DNA of 64,000 nucleotides from Epiperipatus broadwayi. Its lineage: Eukaryota > Onychophora > Udeonychophora > Euonychophora > Peripatidae. The DNA lies in assembly GCA_028023455.1 (NCBI GenBank), contig JAQFVV010000143.1, forward strand, positions 3,043,301 through 3,107,300, in the 5' to 3' direction. Under the pieces are notes generated by a model that searched no databases, was not told where the DNA came from, and saw only the letters and a program-made list of their open reading frames with translations. The translations under genes were made by a program, and so were the position numbers. Below, piece after piece: positions 11,305 to 23,900 of the stretch (position 1 is the stretch's first letter; every line of letters starts with the position of its first letter).

Positions 11305-12059
11305 GTTAATAATTAATATTTAAACACTTTTAAATTGTACCAATCAGTAATTGAAGAAAATCATCAGGAACATTTAGCTTGGGTGGCTATCAACTTGAGA
11401 ATATAAATTAAATATTTTGCTAATTTTATAAAGTAGAAAGCAAACTTAGATGTTGAGGTACAGCACATATTCCAACATGTTTCTGTTTTGACAAGTGAAT
11501 AGGTATTTCTTCATAGAGAAATAACTACTGTACCTAAGTAAACTGTATTTAGAGCTATTATTAACTAATTGACCATATGGAAGTGAAACCTCATAATTCC
11601 AATCAATATGCTCTACAACCTGCTAGATATAATACTATAGAGTCCATTATTGTAAAATCTCATCTTCATTGAATTGGACATGTAAAACAAAATTAGCAGT
11701 GCAAGACTTCCTAAAAAAATATTTTATGACAAACTTGAACATGGATTTCATGGGAGAGATAAATCCATTTGTTTTACAAGGCTATTTCAAAGCCATTCTA
11801 AAAAATTGAATGTTTCAATTGGAAAGATATGGCAGAGAATAGAATTAATCAAATAGTTACAATTTCAGCAAGAAACACTTTCTGTAGAGGTTAAAAGTAT
11901 CAAGCAATATCAAATGTGCAAAAAAAAAAAAAAAAGATCAGCATGGTTTATATGTGAACATATTTGTGTTTCAGAGATTGGTTTATAAATAGTCATTGTA
12001 TCTCTAGAGTTGTTTTTTTCTTTCTTGGAGTTGAAATGGCTATATTTGATGGGATATGA

Positions 12060-15000
12060 TGCACTATGACTTCTCCTTAAATGGAATCAGGATTCTCTCA
12101 ACCTATGCCCAGAGAAACCTGTCAGCCATTTTATCTTCCATTCCCCACTTTTAATTTTTCCATATTCTGCTCCATCCCATTTCCACAACATAATCTTTGT
12201 CAACTCTATAGCCTTTATATCTAAATCCCCCATATTTTCCCAAACCCAGCATAAAAACCAATAATCCACTTTCTGTATAGTCACTTTTTTCATATTTATT
12301 CTTCCATATTTGTACCCTTTCTGTTTTCAAGCCTTTACATTCAATTAACAAATACCTAATATTTTCTATTCCTTCCTTACACAATTTTCAGACTAAATCA
12401 CCCATATTTTCCATTTACATGTATATTCTTTTGTTACTAAAGATCCCGTTTGAGCCTTTAACAAACTACTTTCCTTACTATTATCATATATTAATTCACA
12501 CCTAATATTTTGTTTACTTTTATATATATTTAAACTCTTTTTATTCTCCATACTAGTTCTCCATCTCTCTTACTCCCTATTCTTTATTAATAAATCTATT
12601 CTTTTATCCCATTCCTTACCACTATAACACTTAACAATCCTCCTAACACAATCTTCCCATCTTTTGTACAAATATACTGATATAAATTCTTTATCCAAAT
12701 CTTTTGCATACTGTATTTTTCTCAACCACCTTATTGCCTGCCCTTTATTCTTAACCCAATTGAATACTATTTTGGCTATTCTTTTATTATCCATAAACTA
12801 CAATCTACCAAACATTTCCATTTTACTTTTTGCATCTTTCATATAAAAACTTGCCCATCCCATTTCTCCTTGAATTTCTTCCCTTGCTGCTCATACATCT
12901 GCATCCAATACATGTCTTTCTACTTGCCTTTGTACTTTTTCTAAGTAATCTAATACCCTTCACTCACACATAATGCATCATAATGCATCATTACCATATG
13001 TTAACCCTGCTACTGCAACTCCCATATAATTCTAGCAACATCATATTTATTATATGAAAACACTTAATTTCTTTATCAATCCCTTTCTTTTCTTTGCTTC
13101 ATTTATCAATTTTTTTCTCCCATTCATTTAAACAATTTTCCTGATTACTTAAGATAATTCTCAAATAACTATATCTATTCACCACACTTAACTTTATATC
13201 CCTCAATAAAAATTCTACATCTTCTCTTTCCTCAGTATTAACCATCATTATATTTGATTTTTCTTCACTAAATTTAATCCCCATCTCTTTACCCACTCAT
13301 GCACATGTTCTCAGCATAACATTCATATCTTCTCTTCTTTCTGCACACAAAAATATATCATCTGCAAAAAAAAAACCTGAAAAAGTATATACTCCCTTAC
13401 CACCTATTAACAGTATCTCTATTCCTCTTACTAATCTTTTTATTGTTCTTTCCATTTCACTCAAATACAACAAAAACAAAATGGGTGACATAGTGCATCC
13501 TTGCCTTAGTCCTACCCCATTTTTAACTTTAACTGATTATATATTCCCTAATTGATATATATATAGTAATTAGTTTCATATAATTTCTTAATAATTATTT
13601 TCATATAATTTCTTAATAATATATACTAAAGCTTCATCCATTCCCAAATTTGCTAAACTTATCCATAATCCATTTACTTTATCATATGCCTTCTCTATAT
13701 CTATAAAACTCATATATAACTGCTTACCTGAATTCCTACTCATATCCATAAGTTGTGTAACTACAAATAAACTATCTCCTATATGCCTATCTAATCTAAA
13801 ACCTCCTTGCATTTCCCCCACTACATTGTTCCCTTCCATCCATTTTACAACTCTTCTAGCCACCATATTCGAGAAAACTTTATATAAAACTGATGTTACC
13901 ACTATCGGTCTATAATTATTTTAACTTTTTATGATACTTACATTTTTCTTTAAATATAATCTTTCTCTTGTATTATTCCAACTACTCGTAAAAACTCTAT
14001 TCTGTGCCATCTTATTAAAACAGAATAATTTTACTTTTGCCCTACATCCTAAATTCATTACTATACCTGCTGCTCATCCATCTAAACCTCTTGCCTTTCC
14101 ACTTTTCAATTTCTTTTCTACCTCATTCAGTTTATTTTTTGTAAACCTAATATTCCCATTACTATATGCTTTCATATTTTCTATCACTTTATCACATCTA
14201 ACATCTTTTTTATATTCATTACATATCTATTTAAGATTCTCTCTGTCTTCTCTAGCTATTCCCTCATCATCTTGTAATACTATATCTCCTTCCCCTACAT
14301 TTCTCCTTTTAACGTAATTCCAAATTTTTTTACTCCCATCTCTTCCACTTTTATTAATATCCTCCAACAATTTACTATTCAATTCCATTCTCTCTCTATA
14401 ATTATCCATTTTAACCAACTTCTTCTTTTCTAAGTACTTTCCCCATTTAGCATTAATATCTTTTTTGCTTTCCTTGTTCTTAATAGCACACTTATATTCT
14501 CTGCATGCTTCTTTCCTCTCTTTTACTAATTCTCATTTTTTATTACATTTATTCTTCTGAATATTCTCACCTAAAACCCTATTTGCCACTTTTTCTATTT
14601 CATTACACCAGTCCTTATACTCATCCCCAACCAATTCTTCCATGATTTCTTCAACTTGTATTTTATATTCTTCCAACGTATTGTTATCATTCATTCTCCA
14701 TTCACATCTTTCACTATTATATCTACTTTTATTTCTATTCTCCATCACATTACTAACCATTTCAATTACAATAAAGTTATGATAACTAGTACATACTTTC
14801 TCTTCATTATCAAACACCTTTATTTTCCGTACTTTATTCATTCCCTCTTTCTCTACCAATATATAATCTATTGTGTAAAATATATTATTTCTAGACCATA
14901 TGTATTGTCAGTCATAAATATTTGATAAATTTCCAATACTGAAATTCACTCTCTGACAAAATTTCTTTAAATGTTGTCCCTTTTTATTATCTACATCATC

Positions 15001-15835
15001 AATTTCTTCAATATGTCCATTCATATCTCCTATAACCATTATTCTCTTCCCCCTTTTTAAAAAACTTTGTATATCCTTAACTAGACATTCATATATGCTA
15101 TTATTCCACTCCATTAAAATTTGACTATCTCCAGTGGCTACATGAACTATAGCCACCATTCATTCTTGTCTGCCCAACCTTATTTCAAACCACAAATGTT
15201 CTTGACATTTAACAATAATTTTTTTTTGATATAACACCTATACCACAAACCCTTTTTTCTTTTCTATTTATACCCTGCCATACTAAATGTTCCAGAATAG
15301 GTTCTTCTTTTTAGCTTAAATGTGTTTCCATTACTGTTAATACCTCAAGCTCTTCATTTAATTCCATCCACTTTTCTGGTCTCCTACCACCTTGCACATT
15401 CAAATACCCACTTTTAACAATTTCTTTTTTCCTAACTACTCTTTTTTTCTTTTAATTCTTTCTTCTCCATTACATTTATAAATAACTTTCTTACCATTAA
15501 TTTTACAGACCCATTCCTTCTCCATATCTATACTTATATCTAAATCAAATTTCTTTTGCTTATTTCATACATTCCATCTATTCTTCTTCTTTTTGATAAT
15601 ATTGCAATTTAAAATCCCACCCTCCTTTATAAGTTTCCTGAAATATATTCTTTATAAATCTGACTCCCTAAAACTACACTACCTTGTTTTCCTAAATGCA
15701 ATCCATCTTTACTATATAACTCCCTCTTTCCAATAAAACAATCCCACACATCCACAAAATAACATTATTTCTCTCACTCAATATTTTCAATCTCTGATTT
15801 ATAGAACTTGCCCTATCGACTTATTTACGAGAATG
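12060..15835 (-). mobile_element. LINE with SGNH-type ORF1 tail, endonuclease, RT and C-terminal Cys motif (decayed)
   Basis: On the minus strand, about 15760-15640 reads DVWDCFIGKRELYSKDGLHL and on to VVLGSQIYKEYIS. The D-G-L-H pair looks like the catalytic C-terminus of an SGNH/GDSL esterase, as found in ORF1 of some CR1/L2-group LINEs. Then come an endonuclease (YLNVQGG at about 15400; METHL; IMVIGDMNGHI at 15050-15006), a basic linker, and RT (GGFRLDRHIGDSLFV; FIDIEKAYDKVN at about 13730-13680; FADDIFLCAE at about 13370). Last is a C-terminal CKEGIENIRYLLIEC motif (12384-12330). Frameshifts are frequent. Strong strand asymmetry (C/T-rich on the + strand) marks its extent. The 5' end abuts the SLC35C2 upstream region. 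Clade assignment is inference. Confidence 0.85.
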
Positions 15836-16050
15836 TGTTTACTGTCATCTAGTGACTGTCTTTTAAATTATTTTTATTTATTGACACTTTATTTTTTTCT
15901 AGTTGATTAAAACTTCAGTAAAGTTTTAATAGAGGCGCTTAAATCAATCCAAGATGGAAACTTGCACAACAAACAAAATTTTGAAAATTATTTGACCAAC
16001 TTTTTGTTCTTTTAATTATTATTTTGTTTTAATGTAATCTATGCTTGGTT
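15836..16050 (+). promoter_or_regulatory. Probable 5' UTR/promoter region of the SLC35C2-like gene
   Basis: This 215-bp stretch separates the LINE from the first coding exon and is the only room for a proximal promoter without an upstream exon. It contains CCAAGATGG at 15950-15958, a YY1-type sequence. The ATG there (15954), in a strong context, opens a 13-codon frame that stops at 15995, so it would be an upstream ORF if transcribed. No AG acceptor precedes the coding start closely. The transcription start is not determined. Confidence 0.35.
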
Positions 16051-16230
16051 ATGGGCTCAAAGAAACGTGCCCAAAAAGAAATATATTTCAGTTGTATGAA
16101 ATTGCATGAATATTTTTCTGAATTATGCGGTTTTACGTTTGTTGCCTACGTAGTAAAAACTATTGTTTTGGTCGCCGTTTATTTTGCTTTTTCTATTGGA
16201 TTAACGTTTTATCAAAAATGGTTTATCAAG
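16051..16230 (+). CDS. SLC35C2: SLC35C2-like transporter, coding exon 1
   Basis: ATG at 16051 (G at -3 and +4; in-frame stop TAA at 16030) opens 60 codons, ending in AAG before the donor GTAAAC at 16231. After a short hydrophilic N-terminus (MGSKKRAQKEIYF) comes the first membrane helix, TIVLVAVYFAFSIGLTFY, then QKWFIK. The block FSIGLTFYQKW corresponds to FSIGITFYNKW in human SLC35C2, a member of the drug/metabolite and nucleotide-sugar transporter superfamily linked to GDP-fucose handling in the Golgi. The exon ends in phase 0 and joins exon 2 exactly where the homologue continues (K then K-F-K-F-P, matching K then S-F-H-F-P). Reading past the donor gives unrelated residues, as expected of intron. 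Confidence 0.93.
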
Positions 16231-16829
16231 GTAAACTTTTTAACTAGATGCATTGTATTGATAACAGTATTTGTCTTATTTTTTCTATTTTTAAAAATTA
16301 ATATTCCAGTGTATACTTTAATTTGCTCACTATTTAAAAAACAAGTTGTCATTATAAATTTGAAGTTAGCCTAAATAGTATGACTAATTGAAATGTCTTA
16401 TTAATTTTTTGCTGGTTGTGGTTAAATGTAAGAATTCTCTTACAAATTTTATTCAGGTTATCAACATTTAGAATATAATAAAATCATAATATGTAAGGAT
16501 AAATCTTGAATTCAGTGTCAACATATGTTTCGTATCTTTTTCAGTAATGAAGGTTGTAATATGTGTGTGTGACTTTTACATTTAGCACATAAAATTTGTT
16601 AATCAGCCTAGATTAATCTGTATGTTTATCTCTTCCTCCAAGCTAAAAATAGCTATATATATATAAATAACTAAACACGTACATCAACATTTTAAATGAT
16701 GCTGTACATCAGATTCAGGGTACTTTAAATTGGATGCATTTCACTGAAGTCTTACTTGCCTATATTATTTTATTTAATACATTGATGAATTTGTGTTTTG
16801 TTATTAAAAATTATATAGAGAGTAGTTAG
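16231..16829. other. Start of intron 1, nothing recognised
   Basis: Intronic AT-rich sequence. Only short AT microsatellites are visible. Confidence 0.5.
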
Positions 16830-18970
16830 AAGTCAGAATACAAGTGCTGATTGTTGGATCAACCATAGGTTAATGTGCTTCAAGGTTAAAATGGTGGTTG
16901 CATATAAAAAGTAGATCTTATGCCAGTCATATTTACAAGAAAATTGATATGTATTTTTTTTAGAATTCTGTCTATTCATGCCAAATTTCGACAGCTATTA
17001 AACACTAAAATTGCTTATTTGAACTTTCAGGATTATCATGTTACTGGGATAAGGAGTTTCTCTTCTGAAATCACACTGGTTGTCTGACAATAATATTATT
17101 AGTGAATTGATTAATTGGAAAGATATGGCATTTTCTGCATAGCAAAATAATAAATTGAACGTGTGATTTTAAGAAGACTTAAAGTAATTGATGAATTAAA
17201 ACATGCAGACTTTGGTCATTCAGATTTGACAAAGATATTTTTTTTAATAAAGTAAAAAAAAACTCTTTGTAATTTTAAGAATGGAAAGGCTTCGGATCCT
17301 GATGAGTATCTGAAATTTTTTTTAAATATATTGTGATATGATATCTTCAAAAATATTGGAATTTTTTTTAGGAATTTATAGGCTCCCAAAGTTATGCTAT
17401 CTGATTTTAAGAATGCTTCTGTTGGTCCAGTTTTTAAGAATAAAGAGAATAGACAAGGTTGCAGTAATTGTTAGGAAATATTACTATCTACAACAGCATT
17501 GTAAGGATTTTATTGAATAAATCACTTTCAATCATAGGTATATAGTTATCACTGTCTTATTGTAGTTTTAGAGAATTAAAGCACTATAGACATGGTATTT
17601 GTTGCCAGGAAAATGCAAAAAAAGTATTGGGAACAAAATTTATATACTGTATTACTTTGTGTTATTGATTTGGTCAAAGCATTTGACAGTTAATCAAATA
17701 GTTCTATAGCATTGTTTAAAATTAATCAGTTGTCGACCTAAGTTTATTCATGTTACACAGTTTCTACACGATGAAATAGTAAATGTAAATCTGAGATATT
17801 ATTTGAAATAAAAACTAATAATAAACAAAGATGTGTACTTGCTCCAATATTGTTTTCTATTTTTGAGCCGTTCATAGGTAGTTTAATAAATTAGGGATCA
17901 AAGTGTGATATAAGTTTAATGGTGGAATTTTTAATTTTTAATCAGTTAAAAGTAAAAACAATAACTTTATTTTTTTGAATTCTGAATTTACAGTATACTG
18001 ATAAGTGTTCTAATTTTGGTAGTTGAAAAAACATTCTACAGAATAGACTTAATGCTTTGAATTATTAGACTTGAGTTTAATATCGTATTATTTCGAATAT
18101 AAGATGCATTTTTTATCCAAATTTTGGATCTGTAAAAGTGAGGGTGCATCTTAAATTCAAAACAAAAATTTTGTTAACTTATAGACTTTTTTTTTTCGAA
18201 TTTTCTACGCTTAAAATTTTACTGTGTCTTAAATTTGGGCATCTTATATTCGAAATAATGCAGGGATTTATTATTTTGTTGAGGTGCTGCACAGACGTCA
18301 ATATTATACAGATGTTTTAACAAGTTAAAATATATGCATTTTATCACAGGAAAATAACTACTCCAACTAAATTAGCTATATATAGGATTAATTTATCAAA
18401 TTTATTGTGTGGAAATGAAACTTGGACATCATGTTGATGCATTATAAAGACATTAGAAAAGATCATTTTTAGATACTCTCGTAAAATTTTAAAACTTTGA
18501 CAAGATCATAAGCCCAATGAATATGTTCTTTATCTTGCTGAATGAGATATTATAAAGTTCACTATTAACTTTGTTAGATTGGACATATGAAACTAATCAG
18601 TGATGCAAAATTTCTTAAAAGAGTGATTTGTGGTGAACTTTAATATAATTTTCTCAGGAGAGACAAACCCAATTTATATTATAAGATATTCATTGGAAAG
18701 TTATGGCAGAAAATAGAATATATTGAAGAATTGCAATAAGACATGGTATTGGAGTATTCCAGAAAGAAAAGTTTTTTGCAGAAGGAGTTAAAAGACAGCA
18801 CAAAATATCAAATAGAGTAATGGATCGCATGTTCTATATGTGGACATACTTGTGTTTTATACATTGATTTGTATAAGCATTAAAAAAACTCATATTTAGT
18901 GTTTTGTTTTTTTCTTCTTGGAGTTGCAATGGTTATACTCATTATGTGTGCTGATAAGTGTGATTATATT
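16830..18970 (+). mobile_element. RTE-2 copy b (decayed) in intron 1
   Basis: Broken frames in ORF2 order: SADCWINHRLM endonuclease block (about 16840), a linker with MPNFDSY near 16980, and LSDFKNASVGPVFKNKENRQGCSN-type RT start (about 17400). Next are VIDLVKAFDS (RT motif A, about 17665), a NKDVYLLQYCFLFL-like motif B region, and LCGNETWTS (about 18410). The copy closes with a C-terminal CSICGHTCVLYIDLYKH zinc-finger-like block (about 18825-18880) and a T-rich 3' end near 18970. The Cys pair followed by a basic/His region matches the finger at the end of the copies at 11940 and 36660. An inverted-repeat MITE is inserted at 18087-18259. Confidence 0.78.
18087..18259. mobile_element. Small inverted-repeat MITE
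   Basis: Perfect 21-bp inverted ends, ATTATTTCGAATATAAGATGC and its reverse complement, at 18087-18107 and 18239-18259. Internal related blocks (GTGCATCTTAAATTC near 18145, CTTAAATTTGGGC near 18228) suggest an internally duplicated palindrome. No transposase is present. A clean target duplication is not obvious, so the superfamily is left open. Confidence 0.7.
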
Positions 18971-20980
18971 TATAATAATCAGTATTGGTCGTCTAGGTGA
19001 TTTGGCCAAAAAAAAAAAACACATTACTTGAAAAAAAATGTCAGTCTCCTTGTTTTAATTTATGTCATGGTGATTTCACAAAATTTTTTAAATAGTATAT
19101 AGCTATTTATAATTTTATATAAGTTTCTGTACTGGTTAGTATTACCAGTGACATAATTAGCATTTTGTTAACCATGACAACATTTTTTGCATCTCCTCAT
19201 AATGTTACTTTGAGGAAGAAATAGATATTTATCAACACACTATTAAAATATATTTAATTTTGTAGCTTTGGCATTAACAGATATATTTACTTTCAATGAT
19301 AATATAATTAAATCAGATTGTTTAATTTGGGTTTTACCATTTAGCATCTGTTGCAGTTATGGAAATAGTTTTAAAAGAACATTATTTGCATTGCAAAATT
19401 TTTAAATGAGGATGATATTAAATAATTTTTTATAATATTTACATTATCAGATCTATCTGCAGCCAAATCACAGATCAATTTCATGTTTAAATAAATAAAT
19501 TAAAGTATGTAACTACAAAATTATCTGTAAAAACATCACTATACATTTTGCAGAAAACTTTTTGCTTGTTCTTGTTGTTTTAGGCAAAGAAATGTTTTCA
19601 TAAATATAAAGAAAATATAGTAATTATATCATTTCTTACTTTGAAAGGATTGTAATTTTGATTTACTAAGTATTCATTTAGAGTAACCTTCATGGGCTGA
19701 AATTGATTCATCTTCAGAAAGTTCGTTTAATGCCTATTGATATAATTTCAGAATTATCGATACATATTATTTTATTTTATCAATTATTTTAGGTATTGAT
19801 AATGTATAAAACTGAAAATTATCACTGTCATAAAATTATTACATTCACATGCATCTCTCATTTCATTTGCAGTCATCACTTGAATACCTTTGATCCAACC
19901 AGTTATGTCATTGAATATTACTTTGATGTTATAATGAAAATAAAATTTATGTAAATGCTTCACCTTTACAGGCCACTAATAAAAAAAAGTAGAAATGTCA
20001 GCATATTCGAAATGATAACAATTTACTAAATTTATCAATATCTTACCATCATTAATATAATCAGATTTGTTTTAAGATGAAATTAATGGTTTTAAGTTAA
20101 AGTTGAGTGAGCCATTTGCTTCGAAGATATCTCATGAATAGGTCCATTATTTCCATGTTTGAAAAATATGGGCAACTGCCAGCAATAAAAAGCTGACCAT
20201 ATGGATAGAAATTTGTATGAAGCAAATAGATCCAAGTCCTTGGTATGACAGAAAAATGGTTTACAGGATTCCATTATACATATTCTGGGCAAGACAAGCT
20301 TCTTTATATTAAAAAAAAAAAAATCAGTAAAATATTGATCAAAGTACTTACAATTATATATTACAATAGCATCAGTTAGAAAGGACATGTAGAGAATCTT
20401 GACCAAAAAAAGTTTACCTAAGTTGTAATTTTTCTTATGTAGCAGTATAGACTTCTAATAAGTTCAATGTGCATAATTTAGATTTTACTAACAAACTTTC
20501 TTTTTCACATTAAGTTTTTTCTTAAATCTAATTTAATCAAATTTATTAATGCAATAGACATCCACTCAATTATTTCGCTTATTGAATATTTTAGTGAATT
20601 TTAAATTCACTTATCATATAATCTTTTATATGTAATAAAACTAGTTCCTCAGAAATTGTGAAGTTTAAGCTCCAAAAGAATTAACTTGAGCTTCAATCTA
20701 TTAATCTTGAACTGTCATTGCTGTCTTTTATCGCTGTACTGAACTACGCAGAATATAATAATTTAACCAGCAAGTGCATCAGTTGTTTTTGACATATAAA
20801 GTGTGTATATAAAATAGAAATTCATATAACATTACAGTATTATCCAAAAAACAAAATTTTACTGAACTTCTTCCACAATCATGATTTCATCTATAGCAAA
20901 TAGACCCTTTCAAGTGAAAGTCAAAAAAACGTATAACATATACTGTAAAAGTATACATATGCGCTTACATTATTTTAAAA
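18971..20980. other. Intron 1 sequence, nothing firmly recognised
   Basis: AT-rich DNA. A minus-strand reading frame at 20406-20092 has a fairly natural composition, but I find no recognisable family, no splice context and no neighbour support for it. Confidence 0.35.
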
Positions 20981-20989
20981 TTAAAATAA

Positions 20990-23900
20990 AGGGAAAAATA
21001 AATCTTAAATAAAATTGATTTATTAAAAACTAAAGGAAAATTAAGAGTTATGTTTAACATATATATATCGCACAGATGGAAAACTTAAAAAAAAAAAAGT
21101 ATTTAAAAGTAAGAAATATATATAAAAAAGTAAAGATCTAAAGATTAGTACTTTTAGTAAAAAGTTATATAAAACTAAATAGAAATAAATATTAATTAAT
21201 TTCTATTTTAAGAATCATGTTTAATCTTAGTAAATGGAAATGATTGTTTTATTAATTAAATGTAATGCAAACTAGCTCTTGGAACACTTAAATAATTGAA
21301 AGGTCAGATAAGAGATAAAAAAAATTAAAGATTGTGAAGTAGAATGAGCAATGCAAGCACCAAGCCATGCACGGACCAGAAAGGAAAATATCCGGACCTT
21401 AAGAACAAATGACGTCATGTTCAATCGGTCCCTTGAATTTGTGATAAGGGAGGCCAGAAATGATAAAAGAGAAAATTATTGAATTCATTAGTGGTTGTTT
21501 TAATCTGACTATTAATCTTGTAGCTGTATTGTGGACTCCATGATGTAGGGGTCTTGCAATAAAATTAGTTTCCTTTGCATGCACCAGCTGAGACCTCCCG
21601 ATAACAGTTCCTGACCAAATGAATGGCTAGTAGCGGCTTCGTTTCAAGGAGGGCAGACAATCTGCAAAAGTGATCACTAGGATGAACTTCTATAAATCTG
21701 CTGAAATCATGGTAAGTATAAATTGTGATATTCAATATGGAACTTTTACCAACTTGCAATTAGTAATCTAATAGTAAATTTTTAAATGAACTCTTTATCT
21801 GACTATCAAAAGAACTCTCAATTTGTTAATATTTTTTTTGTTATGTATAATGTTTGCTTTAATCATTTCCATTTTTTTATATTTTTGTATTTATTAACTA
21901 AATTATTAAATTTAAAGTTGGGCTGTAGATGACTGCATAGACTCGTTAAGCTTGGGGTTAGGTCATTGGGTTTAATTTCAGACTATGTGTTGCCATTGCA
22001 TTGCAATGGACGTGGAGTACTTACCTGCCATCGATTTCCCTTTTTGCTCTATGGTGTAACGAGCACAGACGTTCGTTACATTGTTTTTTTTTTTTATATT
22101 TATTAAACATGAAAGTAAATTAAAAAGTTCGCATTTAAAAATTTTCTTTAAGAATTAAAAATTGAAATTAAATATCATCTTAAACTCGTATATATTAAAT
22201 CGCACAGATAATGAAAAATTATTAAAATAAAACTTTATTAAAGAAAAAGTATTTTAAAACTAAATTTTAAAGAGATTTGGAGATAAAATTATATCTTTAA
22301 ATATATCTTTGATTTGGAAAACAGGTTAATTAATCAGAAATGGAAATGATAAATTTAATTAGTCAAATGTAAACCAGCCTTGGGCATCTAAATGTAAAAA
22401 CATCGGTCAGATAGGAAAACAATAGAAACAAATAGCCAATGAAAGAAATCCATCGGGAAATCGGACCTCAGCGAAAGGATCATCACATCGATGACATAAT
22501 GCCAAGTCAATCCTTCGAATACGTATAAAAGGAAAATTTGGAAGTGATTATTATTGATTATTTACGATGTGACAGATATGTAATAGTGCGGAAGTGAAGG
22601 AGAAGGGATTGAAAAAGACGCACGTTCAATCCCTTCAGTTGTTATAAAATGGAAAAATGAAACATCGCTTTTCTTATATTCAGAGGACCACAGGATCATC
22701 GGGAAATTTAACGCTGGATTTCAAACGGCAAGCAACTGTAAAAGATGAACATTTCTAAAACCGTAAGAACTTTATAAAATATAACGAACAATATTAATTT
22801 GAAAACACTAAGAACTTTAAATTTTAAACTTTCCTAGTAATTTAATTGTTACAAATAGAATCCTATCTGACCAAACTAAATTCTTTATTAATAGTGTTAT
22901 TTGATGTATTTTTTTTTCTTATTTATGTAAAATCATTTCCATTTATGTATTTTTTGTTATTTAAGTTTTTATCATGATTTTTTTTGTTTTTCGTTAAATT
23001 AATTATATAAATGTTAAACTTAAGTCGGGCGTGAATGGCTGTATAGATTTGTAAAGTTATATTAGGGGAGGGTAATCTTAGGTTATTTGTGTCGTTGTTA
23101 AATTGGGTCAATGGATTGGATATATTGATGTAGTTAGTAGATGTAGTCGGAGATTCGCTACTGGCAGAATCGCTTCATACGCCGCACTCTCCCGTTTTGC
23201 CTATGGAAGGAATTATAAGACGCAGAGCGCAGTTCCTTTCTATGGAGTTTTTTTTTTATTGCTCTTCTTGTCTGATAGATGTCACAATCCTATTTGACGA
23301 GAGGCAATTTCTTCTCTTAACTTTTGGTGCCGCCGTATTTCGTATTACATTGAATACATCGATATATCAGATGGATTGATGCCAGTTTGACTGCGAATTT
23401 TAGCCTAAGGTTAAATAGGGATAGAATGTTTATTTTCAAAAGCAAATTTATGTAGTCTATTCATACTCGACCCTAAATAAAAATGCATTAAATTTAAGTT
23501 GTTTATGGACGCTTGCATGGATTGGTTATCGGTTAAGTATGTTTTGGGTTTTCATATTTGATCAAAATATATAGACATTCGATAAATAATGATACCTTAC
23601 GGTGAGTATCTAAAATGTATTTATTCGGATGTCTTTTAAGTCATTGGTGACAATGCAAGTATCTTATGGTGAATACTACTGGGTTACTTATAAATTTCCC
23701 TCTGCAATTGCCAGTATCAATGATTTTATATTTTGATCGTTTATGTTTACTTTGAGATGTTTTTAACCGTGTAATCTATGTAACCGATCTATAACAACAT
23801 ATTAAAACAAGCTTTTATAATCCCATCTGTGCGAACTTAATTAAAATGTAAACTTATAATATAATAGAAATTAAAATGTAAATTAAAATCTAAGGTAAAG

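Larger units (their letters stand above)
6653..12040 (+). mobile_element. Decayed second RTE-like non-LTR element (family RTE-2, copy a), with nested insertions
   Basis: Scattered, frame-broken pieces run in the order expected of a non-LTR ORF2. A TWMH-type endonuclease block (GTWMHSHLKQWHFKDYIVVR, about 7058-7120) is followed by a S-A-D-Y-R-I-H-H-R-L-I block (about 7155-7195), a DALKATYESEKYY connector (about 8200), and RT pieces near 9260-9890. Next come LHDGM and related RT remnants near 10120-10480, a HRIGHVK-like block near 11665, and a tail with T-rich 3' sequence to about 12040. The copy is cut by three palindromic insertions (8557-9244, 9295-9792 and 10486-11304), each with its own duplication. 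The left limit is uncertain. The same family recurs at 16830-18970 and 36330-36785. Confidence 0.72.

Noticed and set aside
20092-20406. 104-codon minus-strand frame
   Set aside because: Protein-like in composition but with no recognisable motif, splice context or neighbour. Chance is likely in AT-rich DNA, so it is not called as a gene.
21060-22760. LTR retrotransposon with two LTRs
   Set aside because: Two related direct segments exist, but there is no gag or pol between them, no primer-binding site and no matching TG/CA ends or duplication.
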